Of a stretch of DNA of 64,000 nucleotides, positions 25,301-39,169 are shown piece after piece (the first letter of the stretch is position 1; every line of letters starts with the position of its first letter). The position numbers and the translations under genes were made by a program. A model generated the notes under the pieces. That model did no database searches. It was not told the DNA's origin and worked only from the letters and a program-made list of their open reading frames with translations. This stretch comes from Acridotheres tristis (taxonomy: Eukaryota; Chordata; Aves; Passeriformes; Sturnidae). The stretch covers positions 31,613,029 through 31,677,028 of the forward strand of contig CM072894.1 in NCBI GenBank assembly GCA_037013685.1. The letters are read 5' to 3'.

Positions 25301-28300
25301 GCATTGCCAAAGTCAAACATTAACGTGGTGGGTTCAGTGTGAGGGATCTGAGGTTTTCCTTTTCCCCACAAAAAGACTCAAAACAAGCTAGCATGAAGAA
25401 TGAATTTATGAATTCCCAACAGAATATGATTTGTCCTGGCCATGGAAAGGTCACTGGTAGGGCAGTGTAGGTAGGATTAGACATACAGACTTGGCTTGAT
25501 GATTTATTTTTGGTTTGAAACTAATATCACTTTTCTCTTATACTGCTCAGTTACAGTCCATGACAGATGGGAAGAATCCACAGCCATTTGAACTGCTTAT
25601 AATATTTCAGCATTTACCACTGAAACCCTCCAGTTCATTGTGTGTTATTTTTGAGAGAAGTGATTAAAACAAAAAATAGCATAAATCAAATTTTCTTTCT
25701 CTCTTTATTTCTTCTATCTCTCCCCCTTCTTCTGTCTCCCCTTCTTTTCTTCTTTGGAAGGGCTCCAAGAGATACATTAGGAAATCTAATGCCAAATGCC
25801 AACAAAGACTCAACCAGTATCAGGATAAGACTGTAAAATATATTTTTTGTTAGTACATTAGAAAGCCTGAAAACTAAAGACTTCTTTATTTTACTGAATT
25901 ACAGATAAAATCCTGAGTAGCAGTCATCTCGATCAGACATGAAGCTTTTTGAAAAAAATTCCATTTGACTTTAAAAGTTGTGTAACAGCTTTTTCTCCAA
26001 AGCTTTGTTTAAAATAAAGCTTGGGAGTTTGACACCAAGACATGTTTGTTCCAATCAGCTTCTAGGAGAAGTGTTTAGTACTTCTTGGCTGCAGATGCCT
26101 ATAAACTTTAAAAGGTGCTGAAGGATTGTTCAACACATAGAGAGATTCAAGTAAAATATTTCATTTGATTTTATTTTGTTTGAGAATATTACCCAAAATA
26201 TGTCAGAAGAACTGATGGCAGAATTCAGGACTCTTGACTCTCTTTGAGTTTAACTTTGCCAGATGCTGCTTCATTATTCCTGTGCTCCGTGGGAATATTA
26301 ACTTCAGCAGAACTTTTGCAAGAGTAAACTTGTATTTGCCAACATTCCTTTGCTAATGGTATGGATGGACAAGAACATTAGCAAGTTACAGACTATTCTT
26401 TGTAATTGTTCCTGTGGTTAAATCCCCACCAGAAGATGATGAAAGGTGGAAGGATTGACAGGTAGCAGCCTGAGACCTGTTTCATTATCTAGGAAGTGGT
26501 ATCCTATGTAGGACAAATTCCTATATTCCTCTATTAAAGGCAAACTACAGTGTGGTGAATGAGATATTACAGTACTAAAATGCATTAAAATGTCCAGGGA
26601 GGTGGGTTCAAGTCTCTCATGGAATGGGCACTTCTATGGCCTTCTTGGAGTTGAAGCTATATTATATCCCACACATCGGAAAGATTAGGTAGGGAAAGGT
26701 TAGGTAGGAAAATTTCTTGATTTTGGTGATCCAGAAGCAATAATCACACAAAAGTGAAAGTAGAATGATGTCTTCAGATCCTGCCTAAAGTTGCTGACTC
26801 TTTTGTGAAATGACATAGCAGACTGGCTAAGATTATAAGACTTAGTTAATGTATGGTAGGTGTGGATGAAAACCTGAAACACTTCCTCAGGAACAAGGGA
26901 TGAGTGAATACATGTCACAGTAGGAATCCTGAAATCCACTGAACACAGAGGGATTGAATGGTGCCACTAATGTGGCTAATTTCTGCTAATGCCACTAATA
27001 GTTTCTTTGTGGGCTAGCTATTCTCCCTATGCCTTTCTCCATTTTAGTGCACCGAGCTTAGGCTCCCACATTCCTTTGGGGATGTTGGAGGCAATAGACT
27101 CAACTGACTGCAGTGACAACATGGGATATTGCTGCTAAAGATACAGCAGAGAGATTCATCCTGTAAAACAAATTCTGTCTATTTCATATAAAAATCTTCC
27201 TCTGGCAAACGGCTGTATACACTCCAAAGCTAATCAGTGCTGCAAAACAAGTGGTCTTTAGTAGACAGCAATTAGGGAATTAGGGGGATTCTCTAAAAGG
27301 GAAAGTCCTATGCAGTAAAATAGGTGCCATGAAAGTGACAAAGTGATTATGTGTCTTCTTTGGTGTGGAAGTGTCCCGTCACACTGGCTCCAAGACCCAG
27401 CAGGTGGGTTCTGCACCTGAATGATCCCGGGAACATGTGGCTGCACCTCAGAACAAAAGGAACATGAACAGCTTGGGATGGGCTCACAGGCAGAGCCTGA
27501 GCCAGGAGATAAAATCTTGAAAGAAAGAAAATTTCTTTCACTTTCCATGCTAAGGAGGAAGATGTTTTGGACTAGGTTGAAAAAAAAAGGAAAACTGAAA
27601 GTTGTCGAAAAGGACAGTAAATAAAAGTAGATTAGGACAATTTAAAGATTCGATGTCCGCTGTCTGATCATTTATTTTTTGAAAGGCACAAGTTCTTAAG
27701 TTGCTATGGACTAACTGATCAGTACAATGAGAATTCACCAGCAGAAACACAAACCTTTCCTGTTATTATTGCTAACCCATTTTTGGTAACCTGTTGTTCC
27801 CTATGCTCAGGGGACAGTTACAGGATCTAAGTCAATCAGTGGAAGAAGGGAGAGAACTTTATAAGAATGGGACAGAAAGCAGGTGTGTGATACATAAGTA
27901 CATCCCCATTGTTATAAATAATCTCATTTATTTTGTCTTTTTCTGGTCAGTTTAATTCTATTCACTTTTGTTCATGTTAATTTAGTTTTTCTCTTTTTGT
28001 TTTCTGTGTTCTAGCTAAGACAAAGAATGACATTGGCCTGAATGTCTGGACTGCTTTATGCTCTGCTTTTGCCTGCCTCATTTGATTCCCTTTATATCTG
28101 CTTTTTCTATTTCCCAGCTCTGTATTTTCTTCCAATTAGCTTTCGTTCCTCCCCTTTGTTACCCCTCTCCTTACAGTGGTGATTTCTGTACGTTGGACCC
28201 ACGTTCACCAGGGATTAGTTTCACACATCCCCCCTCCCCATTTTACTTGCCCAGTTGTGGTAACTTTCAGTCACAGGAGGCCTTGATCCTACTGGTACCT

Positions 28301-30248
28301 CTGACCTGAGCTCAGGGTTCTGTAGTGGGCTCTAATTAGCTGCTAACAGGGGCTGGGAGGACAAACTACAAATCCCTCTATTGTGAAATAGTCTGACCTT
28401 TCATTTGCTGAAGCCAGTGATTCCCAGGGAATCAGGATTGGGTCCAAAGTCTTGGAAGAAGCTTAAGCTATTTAAGTTTTCATGTGTAGCAACAGAAGTG
28501 GCATTCTTGGCTCTCTGAAATAGAGCTCTCACAAGGCCAATGCTGCTGTTTATTCTCTCTTGCCATACTAGCTCAGTTATGAATTCATCATGTTTGAGAC
28601 CCTAAAGTACAGAGTCAAATAAAGCCACTTGCAATGATCCTGTGTTCCCATTACTGCCCCTCCTCAGCTATGGGTAGCTAGCCGTGCATGCATCACCCCA
28701 GCAATATTTACCCAGAGCTATGAAAACTGCTGGAATTGTGCTTTGCCCCTGCTAGACTAAGTACACTTTTTAATAGGCATGGGTTGAAAGCAAATCGACT
28801 TTTTAAAGGGAAACAGGCTGCTCCTCAAAAACTATTAGAGATTCTGTCATCTGGAATATCCCTATCGTGTTGACCTTATTTACAGATTTCATGAAAAATA
28901 CAGCATCATAACATTGATGTATAGACCCTCTAGCATCCAATTTCTTTAAAGGATGCCTCCATATGAAATAAGGATGCTGGTCGTGAATCCATGCATGCTG
29001 AGGCAATACTAATGAGAGTAAGCACTGTGGAATATATTGCACACAAAGGCTTTTTTAAAATGTAGTCATACAGTTTGGAAATAAAGCAATTTGGCATCTT
29101 ACCATGGCTACAAATGAGGTGGTGTTATGAGAGGGGGAGTCAGGCAATAAAAGTGACAGTGGTGGGGTGTTATTGACAGCTTTTTTCGTAATTACAAACT
29201 ATGTAGGCATCTATCCACATTATCCAAGCTCTGGTTTTCTTTAGGAGTAAAACACAACCATAAGATGGTAACATTTCATTCAGTCTGTTGGATTGGAATA
29301 ACACTTTATCATAAGCAATTAAAATATCTCTTTTATTATTTTTACGCTTTTTATTGTTCCAATCATGCTCACGAACATAATTTAAATGCTCCAAGGACCA
29401 TACCAGACAAGGAGGCAAAATAGACACAAATCAGGTATTTTACAATCCAAATTTACAGTGAAGAGGTCAGGATTCCTTAGGCATTCAGAGTGAACGCTAA
29501 GGAAGATTCAGGAGAGCTGAAAACAAAGCAAGTGATAATGTGTTTCTTTGTCTAGAACGGCAAGTGGCAGCTACTCTGGGGAGCCTTTTGGAGAGAATAG
29601 ACTTGAAACAAACAGGCTTGGGATTCCTGGGCCTCTTGCTGATAAGGGCTGGTAAATTGAGGAGCTGTAGTCCAAAAGATCGACCAAACAACAGTCCACT
29701 AATGCTTGGGCATTTGTGAAGGACATTGGGGAAGGGAGTGTCCAGTTAAGGGTGTTCTGCCAGACTCGTGACTTCTCCAGTTGTTTTTAGTGTCTCCATC
29801 TTCTCTTTTATTTAAACAAACTTAACAAGAAAGCCTGGAAGTGTTTATTCTGCTAATCTTTCCTGTAATTCCAGGGAATTCTTTACTTGTCTGGAATGCT
29901 TTAATATTATCTGTGATTTTTGGGTCAAAATACAATGGCAGTCATTGTAAAATGATTGTGTTTATGAAAGTGAATGTATGGCCATTTTTACCATTTGTAT
30001 ATGTAATTAACAAAATGACAGCAAAATACTAAAAATATTATCTAATTACCTTCCAGAATATTTTCAGTCTTTTTTCTCTTAGTCGAAAACTAAGTGCTTT
30101 TTTAATTTGAATTGGTATCAATCTGTGAAAGCTATGCTACATCTTGCATACATCTTGAAAACAATTTGTCAGTGTGACATAAGTCCTCATAATTCAGCAT
30201 TCAGGTGTACAAGCATCCCATATACAAATACATTCTGAAGTACTTTCT
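22351..30248. other. AT-rich noncoding sequence
   Basis: No gene is recognised in nearly 8 kb. A pyrimidine-rich run of about 65 bp lies at 25690-25757. A short tandem duplication of TTAGGTAGG is at 26684-26712. A 9-bp-arm hairpin (TGAAAGAAA/TTTCTTTCA, 5-nt loop) is at 27518-27540. The open frames are short and unremarkable. Confidence 0.6.
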
Positions 30249-30281
30249 AATAAAATAAAATAAAATAAAATAAAATGAAAT
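30249..30281. repeat. (AATAA)n pentanucleotide microsatellite
   Basis: About six copies of an AAAAT-type pentamer, the last with an A-to-G change. It is short and probably stable. Confidence 0.93.
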
Positions 30282-31784
30282 AGTGTTTCTCTGATACGAG
30301 ATTGTCTTTTGCCTGGAGGCTAAAGTTATCAAGAGCAAAGATCTTTAGGCTGAAACAAGGATGTCTGTTTGGCTTTCATACCTTGGTCATCAGTGCATTT
30401 TGAGTGTGGTTTATAGAAATTTATAGCAAGTGTTACACACATTTTTAGCCTGAATTTTTTGTATGATCAATAGATCAGAATTGAATGATATCTGTACCTT
30501 AGAGCCAGCAATTCAATTTAAAAGACAACTTATTAAATTATGCAGAACCTCCTAGGTCTTTAAAACAATGTTAAAACTCAATTTCATGTTTGGCAAAGAG
30601 TCAGCGTGGCTCTGTCGATGCTGAGTGAACACTGAGGTCATAGAACAGCAAATTCTGCTCTGGGGTGCTCATGTAATGAACAAATAACACCATTAAAATC
30701 AGTGGGGTGACTGACTTTACCACGGTGTGTACTGGGGCATGATGTGACTTATGGGAAGAGTCTCTTCCCCATGCATCTGAACAGCGAGGAGCAGATGTAG
30801 ACTACTGACATAAATGGAGTTTAGATCTTTCACTGACAGGTGGGAGCCTTTGCTGACAAATTTCAGCATGTCCATAGGTCAACACACATTGATTATACAT
30901 ACTGACATATTGAGTTAGTTCAGAAGTAATCATTCTTCCAATAAATGATACAATTATGTTCTATGCAACACTGCTTTCTGGAAATTTGACCCCTGACTCT
31001 CATATGTCTCCTCAAATTGTATACAACGATGCAAATGCTCATCTATCAGGGTGCTCTGTGCAGCACAAATATACTCTTTTGAGCCAAAAAAACCCCAAGT
31101 CCATCTTGTTTTCTGTATTCCATTTTCTTTAAGCCTTGTGCTGAAATGTAATGGTTGGTATACTTTCAGCAGGTAAAATTAGCTCCTTTTCCAATTATGA
31201 GAACTTGTTTCTGCCCCTAATAATGTGTTCTTTTTTGTACACATCAATAGAGTCAGCTCCTTAGGTGGCCTTGTGAGTACCTGAATTAAAAGGAGTGTTG
31301 TTTTTCTGAGATAAGTAACCTTTGGATATGACTGCCTGCCATTTCAACTTGTGCCACCAGAGAAGTTCCTACATTTGAAAGGCTTGAAGGTTTCCAGCTC
31401 TTTGTTTTCACCTGGAAGAATTTTAACAATTAGTGGATGGAAACTTCAAGGCTGTAAGTGATGAGTGTCCTTTCTTTGAAAATAAATTAGTTTAACTTCT
31501 GGTTTATGGCAATTACAGCACATCATATGAAATGATATTTATGGGACCTCATCTATCTTAATCAGTTGTGACAGAAGACACTTTGTGGGGAGGATTGAGC
31601 AGGACTTCAGAACAACTCATTTCACCTTCAGTTGCTTAAAGGGGAAAACTAAGGAAGTTCCGTGTTTCTAGTTTATGCCGAGGCTGAGAACTAAATTATT
31701 ATTATTAGTGCTGCTATTAGAGCACTTTCATAGATTTTTGTTTTATGTCATCAAGGGCTTCTACCATTTTGGGGAAGGTGATAC
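30282..31784. other. AT-rich noncoding sequence
   Basis: I see no gene, RNA gene or mobile element in this interval. Confidence 0.6.
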
Positions 31785-32220
31785 TGGTGCTGAGGTAGCA
31801 GTGCCCTCACTGATCCTGGCACTGTCCTTCAGTCTGGCCATGGTGTCAGACAGGGACAGGAGCTGATGACAGGGTCCAGCAACTGCCCCCGACAAGGCAA
31901 GGGATGAACCAGGTCCAGGGTCCTTCCAGGCAGCCCAGTCAGGGGTAAAAGGAGACAGGACTGGGGACAGGGGCACAGGAAGGTTCAAAATGCAGCCGGG
32001 GGATGAGGCCACAGCCAGAATTTGGAGCCCAGTGTAGCTCCCATCTGCAGGGTGGGTGCAGCCACGGGGGGCCAAGGTCCAGCCGGGACACAAGCCTGGA
32101 GACAAACATGCCTCCAGAACAGCTCGGGCAAGGACTGAAAGCCTGGAATTAAATGGAGCCCCGGGGCCAGACCCCAGGGGCAAGGGAGTGGGAACAGGGC
32201 CATTAAGACCTATTAGTGCC
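31785..32220. mobile_element. GC-rich, CpG-depleted patch; possible fossil transposon
   Basis: About 430 bp of about 60% GC sequence begins and ends sharply in AT-rich surroundings, with few CpG dinucleotides. The abrupt edges suggest an inserted element that has since lost CpGs through methylation. A 185-codon minus frame (31761-32318) spans it and encodes a Pro/Leu/Ser-rich peptide with no motif I recognise. Composition alone can explain this frame. I could not find paired LTRs, a poly(A) tail or target duplications, so the class is unknown and the mobile-element call is inference. Confidence 0.35.
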
Positions 32221-35200
32221 CGCAAATCCCAGCATTTTAGAAAAGAGAATCTTTTCACTGAAGATCTTTGTCTACCAGTGGAAAATACACAATACACAGA
32301 GTTAAAGAAATTGTGCAACTCAGTTACTCAATGTGTCTTAGTACCATGTTATTTCGGTCTTTGCAGAGACAAAATAATAATGTAACAAATATTTTAAATG
32401 TTTTTCACAGAAGGGACCACAATGTAACAGAGTTAAGAGAATAACTGGAAGCTTGTTTTAAAATTTTGTATCTTTAACATGTGATCACTACCAAACCTCT
32501 GAAAATAGATGACAGAATTTGAAGCTATTTTACAGTAATTTTGACTATTGTCTTTTAACTTCCGTGTCATTGGGCCATTAGATGCATTTACCCAGTGTGT
32601 TTGTCTAAAAGGCAGTGGAGAGGAAGAAGCAGGGAAAAGAAATTATTTCTGAGAGGTGCCTTATCTCGATCCCACACTTGAGAGCTGTCGAGGGACAATG
32701 GCTGAGCCATTGGTTTTGAGAACTTTGTTTTAATCTCCTGCTGAGTTTACAGGACTGGTTTTATCTAGGAAGGGCAAACCCTGAGAATACAGAGGAATGA
32801 GCCCCTTGTGACTGGGTGGTTAAATGGGGTTCTCCCTCAGTAGAGAGGTCACTGAGTTGTTGGGGAGACAGGCTGGAGTGTGCAATGTTTGAAAGGGCAA
32901 GGTCTGCCCATCCCAATGGCTGACAGAGCGAGCCTTTGACAAAGAGAAACCAAAAATGTCTCCAGCTCTTCACAGTCTCATTTTTAAACGATTGATTTCA
33001 GCCTAGAGTTAAATAATGAATGTTTTTTTACTTTGGGGAGCTGTTTTGTCAATACCTGCTACCTGTCAGTATGTCTGAAGTGGAACTAAACAGGATGTTA
33101 ACACCTGACTCAGTGCATATGTCCTGATTCCTGTTAAACTAAATCTGCCTGACTAATCAATTCAAAATATTTGCTCTACGTTTATTTTTATTTAGAAAAC
33201 CAGGGCTGGGTAAAGACACAGGGTGGCTAGGAACAGTGAACTTTAGCAGTAATGGAGAAATTACTAGTGTCTTGCCTCACAGATCGGCTTCCAAGTATAT
33301 CCTTCCATATAAACTTACTTCTTTTTCTTGTTGTTATACTCCAAATTGAATGGTATAATGCATTCTACAACACGTGCTTTCTGGTTTTTATATTGCACAC
33401 ATCTGAAGTGAGAAGAAACCCAAGGAAGTTTTTAATACAGAACACTTTTTATCGCTTATGAGACCTCTAATTTAATTTATGAACTACTGTGACAAATCTT
33501 GTAAAGCTGCGAAATTGAATGAAACAAAACCAGCTTGTTTACTTGGTAATTATTTACCATATAATTTCCATACGCCAATGGTAGTACTACATTGCAATTA
33601 ACTGATCATCAGTAATTATGAGTGCCAGGACCATTTACATTATATTGGTGGCCTGCAAATAAGCAGTTACCAAATGCAGCAACCTAAACTGCACTGGAAC
33701 TGCTAAAGGTACCAATGCATGCCTGGCCACATGCTCAATTCTCTCTATAAATGCACAAAGATAGCACTGCTATGTCACTTATCAGAAGTGCAGTGTGAGC
33801 CTGGATGCTGAGAGCCCATACCATGTATGTCATAGATACATCAGTTCAAAAGAGGACCAGACTGTTTATATTCCCATGAAATTCAGCTTTACAACTTGTA
33901 AAGTCCTTGTTTCAAAAGTTATTCACTGGGAAAAGAAAACAGTGAGTTTATTTGTCATAGAGGAGTGGAGTACAGGAGTCAAGGCCCTCTTGTCTCTTTG
34001 TGTAAAGAATCCTCCTCTGCCTGGCTCTAGGGCATGGAAAGCACTGATACTCCTGCTCTCTTATCAAGGAGATGTGGATGAGAAGGTATTACAGCTTTGT
34101 ATTTGTGCAGCCACCGAATAATAGAGGGGAAAAGTGGATTTTCTCATTCAGTGTCCTGTTGGATGTTGGATTCAGTCTTCACCCATTTATTACCATTTCC
34201 AGCAGTTCTTCCTATGGAAATGTGGTGGGTATGGTGATGAAACCTCAGCAGATTTCTCCCAAAACTTCCCATGAATTAAAACTCATGGAAAGATTCCTCC
34301 TGGAAGGAAGGAAGGACAAAGACGGTAGTGTGCCAGCCAAGTGAATTGTAGCATGAGGTGCTACACGGAGTTTTCCTATTAAACTTTCACTGGAGCCTTT
34401 TAAAGAAATCTGTTGCTTTATAAAATAGAGAAGCCAATGAAATATTTCTCCTGGCTAAAAACTGACTGGATATTTGGAATGAGGAGAATGGTAGCTTAGA
34501 TGGAGAAATTCCATGGCTTTCAAACTATACATCAATGAGTTACTTGCAGTTTCTTCTCGTTGTCTGCTCAACTGGTATTTTCAAATGTCTCTCTTTGTTG
34601 ATTTTTGGCATCGAAATATGAGTAGGGGCATGACAATAGAAAGTGGAAAGGCACATTCCCGAGTTTTTGGGTACATTATTCCATGAATCTATTTTGTCAG
34701 TTGCACATGACCAATTGACCTTTGAAAATGTGTCAGAAATAACTCTGCATCTTGATGGATGACACTGACCTTAATAACAATAACAAAAAGCGAGTAAAAA
34801 ATGCGGTCCCTTTTCTTTGTAATCACCATGGACTGCTGGCTGTCAGACTCAGACTTTCCTTATTGTTCTTCTCATTTACAAGCCAGACAGCATTACAATG
34901 GTTTTTACTTACTGGCTACTGCAAGAGCTAACGTGGGGCTGGGTAGTGCAAGTGCAGCAGCCAGAACTCCGTGGTATGGACAGAAAGGGAAAGGAGTGGG
35001 AACTGGCTTCAAATATATGGCACAGGCTTTGAGGCAAGAGTGTCACAGTCTGTTGGGGCACACTGAGACTTGTTGGTGTTTTTCCAGCTTATTTCTCCTG
35101 TAAAGAAAAGACTTTCAAACCCTGCAGTGATAAACACTGTGTTTGCACCTAGCAGCATGCACAGATGAAGACATTTCTGGCTCCTGATAACACACAATAT

Positions 35201-36029
35201 ATGCGTTATTGTGTGTGTATTGCATAGAGAAACAGACGTGGATTAGATTCTTGTGGACAGATTATGAAATGTTTCCTTTGTATTCATGGCTGAAACGGAC
35301 TAATAGGATTTACCTGATTCAGAGATCAGATCAGGTCTTGTTTAAAGGAACAGGCAAACCAAGAATGGGAACAGCAACTTTCTGTATCAATACAAGGAGG
35401 GAAAAAGAAAGAAATAGAATGGCTGCAACTTCTATAATACTTTTATCCTGGTGTGGCATGATACAACCTACTTATTATCAATAAAAAAAATCTTTTATGC
35501 AGCCATTCAGTTGAAAATATCATAAGTTTAAAATGTTGATAAAGAAGAGGTAGGAAATAATACAATATCTGGAGTTAATGGGAAAAGTGCTATATTGATC
35601 TGATACACCTTTTGTACCTCTAAGTTTAGGAAGCAGAGAGTACTCACAGTACAAAATTTTCTAAACTTGTCTAAAAAAGTGAGTCCAGTATGATGAGCCT
35701 TTACTCTCATGCTTTAAAAAAGGCCTTTGTGAATCTATTCTGATTGGGTACTTTTCCAGATTTCATGCTCATTAAAGCATCAATTACCTCTGACATTTCT
35801 ATCAGTCTCCTATTAAGTTTGCACTTACTAAATTTCCAGAAATCCTGAGCAAATTAATCCAGGCGTTAATCAGACTGCAGAGGGAATAACTTAAAAAAGG
35901 AGGAAAAAGAGATTGGTATAATTTATGGTAATAGATCTTGAAATAAATTGCTTTCTTGAGTTAATAGCATGTTCTCTTGTGACTACATACTTGATATTTC
36001 ACTGGAAGCTGTTCTTTTTTGACTAGATC
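32221..36029. other. AT-rich noncoding sequence
   Basis: No gene is recognised. A hairpin with 10-bp arms (ACACACAATA/TATTGTGTGT, 7-nt loop) is at 35190-35216. The 108-codon plus frame at 33795-34121 and the 100-codon plus frame at 34801-35103 match no family I know. Confidence 0.6.
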
Positions 36030-36107
36030 AATTAGTTATTGTTTGCACAGCACTTTGAAGGTGCAAAGTACCATGTAAATGCAGGCTTGTTGTTATTGCT
36101 GCTTCAG
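36030..36107 (+). repeat. Ancient SINE/LINE 3'-tail relic
   Basis: The phrases GCACAGCACTTTGAAGGTGC, AAAGTACCATGTAAATGCAG and TTGTTGTTATTG run in order. They resemble the common 3' tail 'GCACTTTGA...AAGCGCTATATAAATGCA...TTATTATT' of old vertebrate SINEs mobilised by L2- or CR1-like LINEs. The family cannot be named by eye. The element is short and diverged. Confidence 0.5.
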
Positions 36108-39100
36108 TCAATATTCAGGATCATATTCCTCTTTGCAAAATGTAGTTAACAGTTGTCCAGTTGTCTTTACCCACCCCATCAATGTGGTTGTCTTTCTTTC
36201 TCTTCCATATTTTTAGAGAATCCTCAGTTGTACTGGTGGGTTTTCAGTTGGAAGGTTTCTTTCTTATAACATTCAATAGCCACCTCATTGTGCTAAAAAG
36301 ACCCAGGAGGGACATAGTCCAACGTTATTATTACCTATTATTACTTATTATTGCCTCAATTAAGGGGTTTAAAAGCCCCCAGACCTGGAATCAATAAGAT
36401 CAGAAACGGAATAAATTAGTTATATTTACTCTGTTTATTTTCCTCCCCTTACATGATGGAATCTATTACCACAGAGATAGGGTTACATCTCTGTGAATTT
36501 CAAAGCCATTAGGGTTTTCAAATGATAAGGATTAACTGAATTGAAATAAACACTATTTTCAAAGGGGCTTGTTTTGGGGCTGCACAGCAGGGAACATTCT
36601 GCATTGTATGCTGAAGTCAAGTTAGATATGAAGACACACAATGGGTAAGTTGTTAAGCTTCAATTGAATTTAGTTGAAATTGAAGTACTCAAAACTGGTG
36701 AGATTCTGGCTGTTTGCAAGGAAACTCTCAGGTACTAATCCAGTCATTCCTAACAAAGAAGTGGAGTTGTTGAAATGCAATGCTTGTTTTTCTCTCCTAC
36801 GTTTTTATCTACCTTATAAATATTTGACCTTATTGCTGAGCTTCTGTATGGCACAGGACTCTCTACATCACATCCTAATTGTGCTTTCAGAACAAAATGA
36901 GAGCTAAGCAAAAAAGTGGGAAAGTGAGAATAGGGACATTGCAGACATAGACATCTAAGAAATTGTGATTAATACCACTCACCGATTTTATAACGCTTTT
37001 GTCTAGTGGCACTGGCCTGGAACAAACAATAACAAACCAACCATAATGTAACATCCCCTGAGAGCCATTTGGATCATGCAGGAGCTGGAGAGCCGACAGC
37101 ATGAGCCAGTGAAAATTGCTCTAATTACTTGTTAAGATACACTCTGAAACCTGGCAGAGGAAGCTGTGCTGAGCACCACAAATGGTGCAGCAGTGCCACC
37201 ACCTGAAAGAAAGGGAGACTCTAAGGGGGGAGGAGAAAGCAGCGAGGACAATTAAATGAAAGCATGGTAAAGGGATTTCTCATTCTGAAATCTAACTGAA
37301 ATTCTACTGCAGACATTCCTAATGAGGCCAGCCTTTGACCTCACACCCAGAGATCAGTTTGTTTTCATCTCTAGCACTAAATCCAGGATGTGCTGGGTAT
37401 GGTGTGTGTGTGAAACCTGGGCAGCAGAGAAACAAAACTAGGACAGGAAAGGGTTGTGTCCTTGCATGGGGTGTAGGAAGGTGCCATGAAGGATCTCTTG
37501 TTCCCCGAGCTCCTCCTGTAGACCGATGTTCCTTCTGCTTTCCTTTCCTCCCTTCCTTTTAATCTTTGCACAGGATTCCAGAGGTATTGGAAGGTGAAAA
37601 TAGAAGCAAGAAAGAACCACAGCCTTTACCGTCTCTTTGCATCTATCTCATATTTGACGACTGGATGACAAGATAGTAAGAAGTGTGATCACCAAGGAAA
37701 TATATTTACTAAGGGACAGCGCTGAGCAACCTTGCCTTCAGGCTCTTATCTAGTCAGGCACACCTGATGGGGCACATTTGCAGCCCGTGCACGTGGGCCA
37801 AATCACTGGAAAAAAAAAGAAGAATTGAATTTTTTCTTATGGCAACTTGTGTCTCTGATATGTGCCAGGGCCTGCTAAGATTTTATGTTAAGTTAAATGT
37901 CCAAAGTTCGAATATTTCTATAAGAAACCTCAATATTTATTGAAGAATCTCAGAAGTTATGATTGGGACAAGACAGAACATCACAGAAAGAGGTGAAAGC
38001 TCTCTATATAAATTTGTTAATGTAGAGCTTTAAAGGATTTATGATTGTCATCCTTGGCTGATTTTGTAAAATGCCATCTGTGGATGATTTTGTAGGATTG
38101 TCATCCTTGGCTGATTTGAAAGGCCCACATATTGTGGCTTCTGAAGAAAAAGCAAGACTGAAATGTGCTGTTTAAATAATTAAAATTTTTATCCAGGAGT
38201 CATTGTAAATATTTTCTATGTGTGAAATGGTTCTGCATTCAGAATTTCAGGCTCAGTTGCCACTTCTTGTCCTCTTCAACACTGCTGTCTATGAGTTGGA
38301 ATCATTAACTCTCAGTAATCAAATCTCTGTTGTCATTAGGAATGTTGCATTCAATTTAATATTGGTTATGTGGATTCGAGTTTTTGGTAATGTTTCATTG
38401 GTTATTCAGCATTCAGGCAAGCCTCCCAAGCACTAACAGATTATCAAAATAAAATTTCTGATGATTAACCACTCACAGTCTTTGCTGTCTTAGATATGTC
38501 AGGTTTCCACTGCTGATTTTAAATGTGGATTTTTAATAAACACTATTCCTAAAAAGTAAAGAAAAGAAAAAGTTTCCCAGTTGGGAAATGAGTTGCTGAA
38601 CTGTTTCTATCCATTCATTGGCAGCATGAATGATGAAAAACCAAACAGGTGCACAACAGAGAGCTAAAATCTTCTGCGAGCCTGTGAAAACAAACTCTCC
38701 ATCCCTCTTCTGCTGAGGTGAGTGTAAGAGGGAGCCTTCCTGTTTGTTTTTTCCCAAACAAGGAGGAAGCACTGAGCTTTATTTTCCTATATCTTGTTTA
38801 GCCACCTTGATTAGAGTCTACATTCAGGTTCCTTAATGGACAGCGTGTTATATAGGTTGTTTGAGGTTAAGTAACAATGGGGAGCATGGCCAGCACAGTT
38901 TCCCATGTCTCTAAATATAAACACAATAAGAATCCTGTTAAGACAATGAAGCAAGATAGAAACAGGCTTGCTGCTCGAGCGTGTAGGTTCTTTTTCTTGT
39001 TTTCTGGCCATTATGTAAACTGACATTCTGTTTTTCCCATTTGAGAGCAGACCTCTGCCTTATCATCATCACTGCAGATGTGCCCAGAGAGTGTTTACCA

Positions 39101-39169
39101 ATAAGGAAAAGAGACATTGCCGTTGTCTGGGTTGTTATTTCCTACAACAAAGAATAGGGGAGTTGGGAT
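36108..39169. other. AT-rich noncoding sequence with small repeats
   Basis: No gene is recognised. It holds a degenerate TTA-rich microsatellite at 36325-36353 and a 9-bp-arm hairpin at 36470-36495 (CACAGAGAT/ATCTCTGTG). A 26-bp tandem repeat is listed separately. Confidence 0.6.
38043..38118. repeat. 26-27 bp tandem repeat, 3 copies
   Basis: The outer copies (38043-38066 and 38096-38118) share the near-identical core TGTCATCCTTGGCTGATTT. The middle copy is diverged (GCCATCTGTGGATGATTT). It is a small minisatellite-like triplication in noncoding sequence. Confidence 0.88.

Noticed and set aside
31761..32318. 185-codon minus frame in the GC-rich patch
   Set aside because: It has Pro/Leu/Ser-rich composition without a recognisable motif. 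It coincides with a low-stop GC patch and is not supported as a gene.
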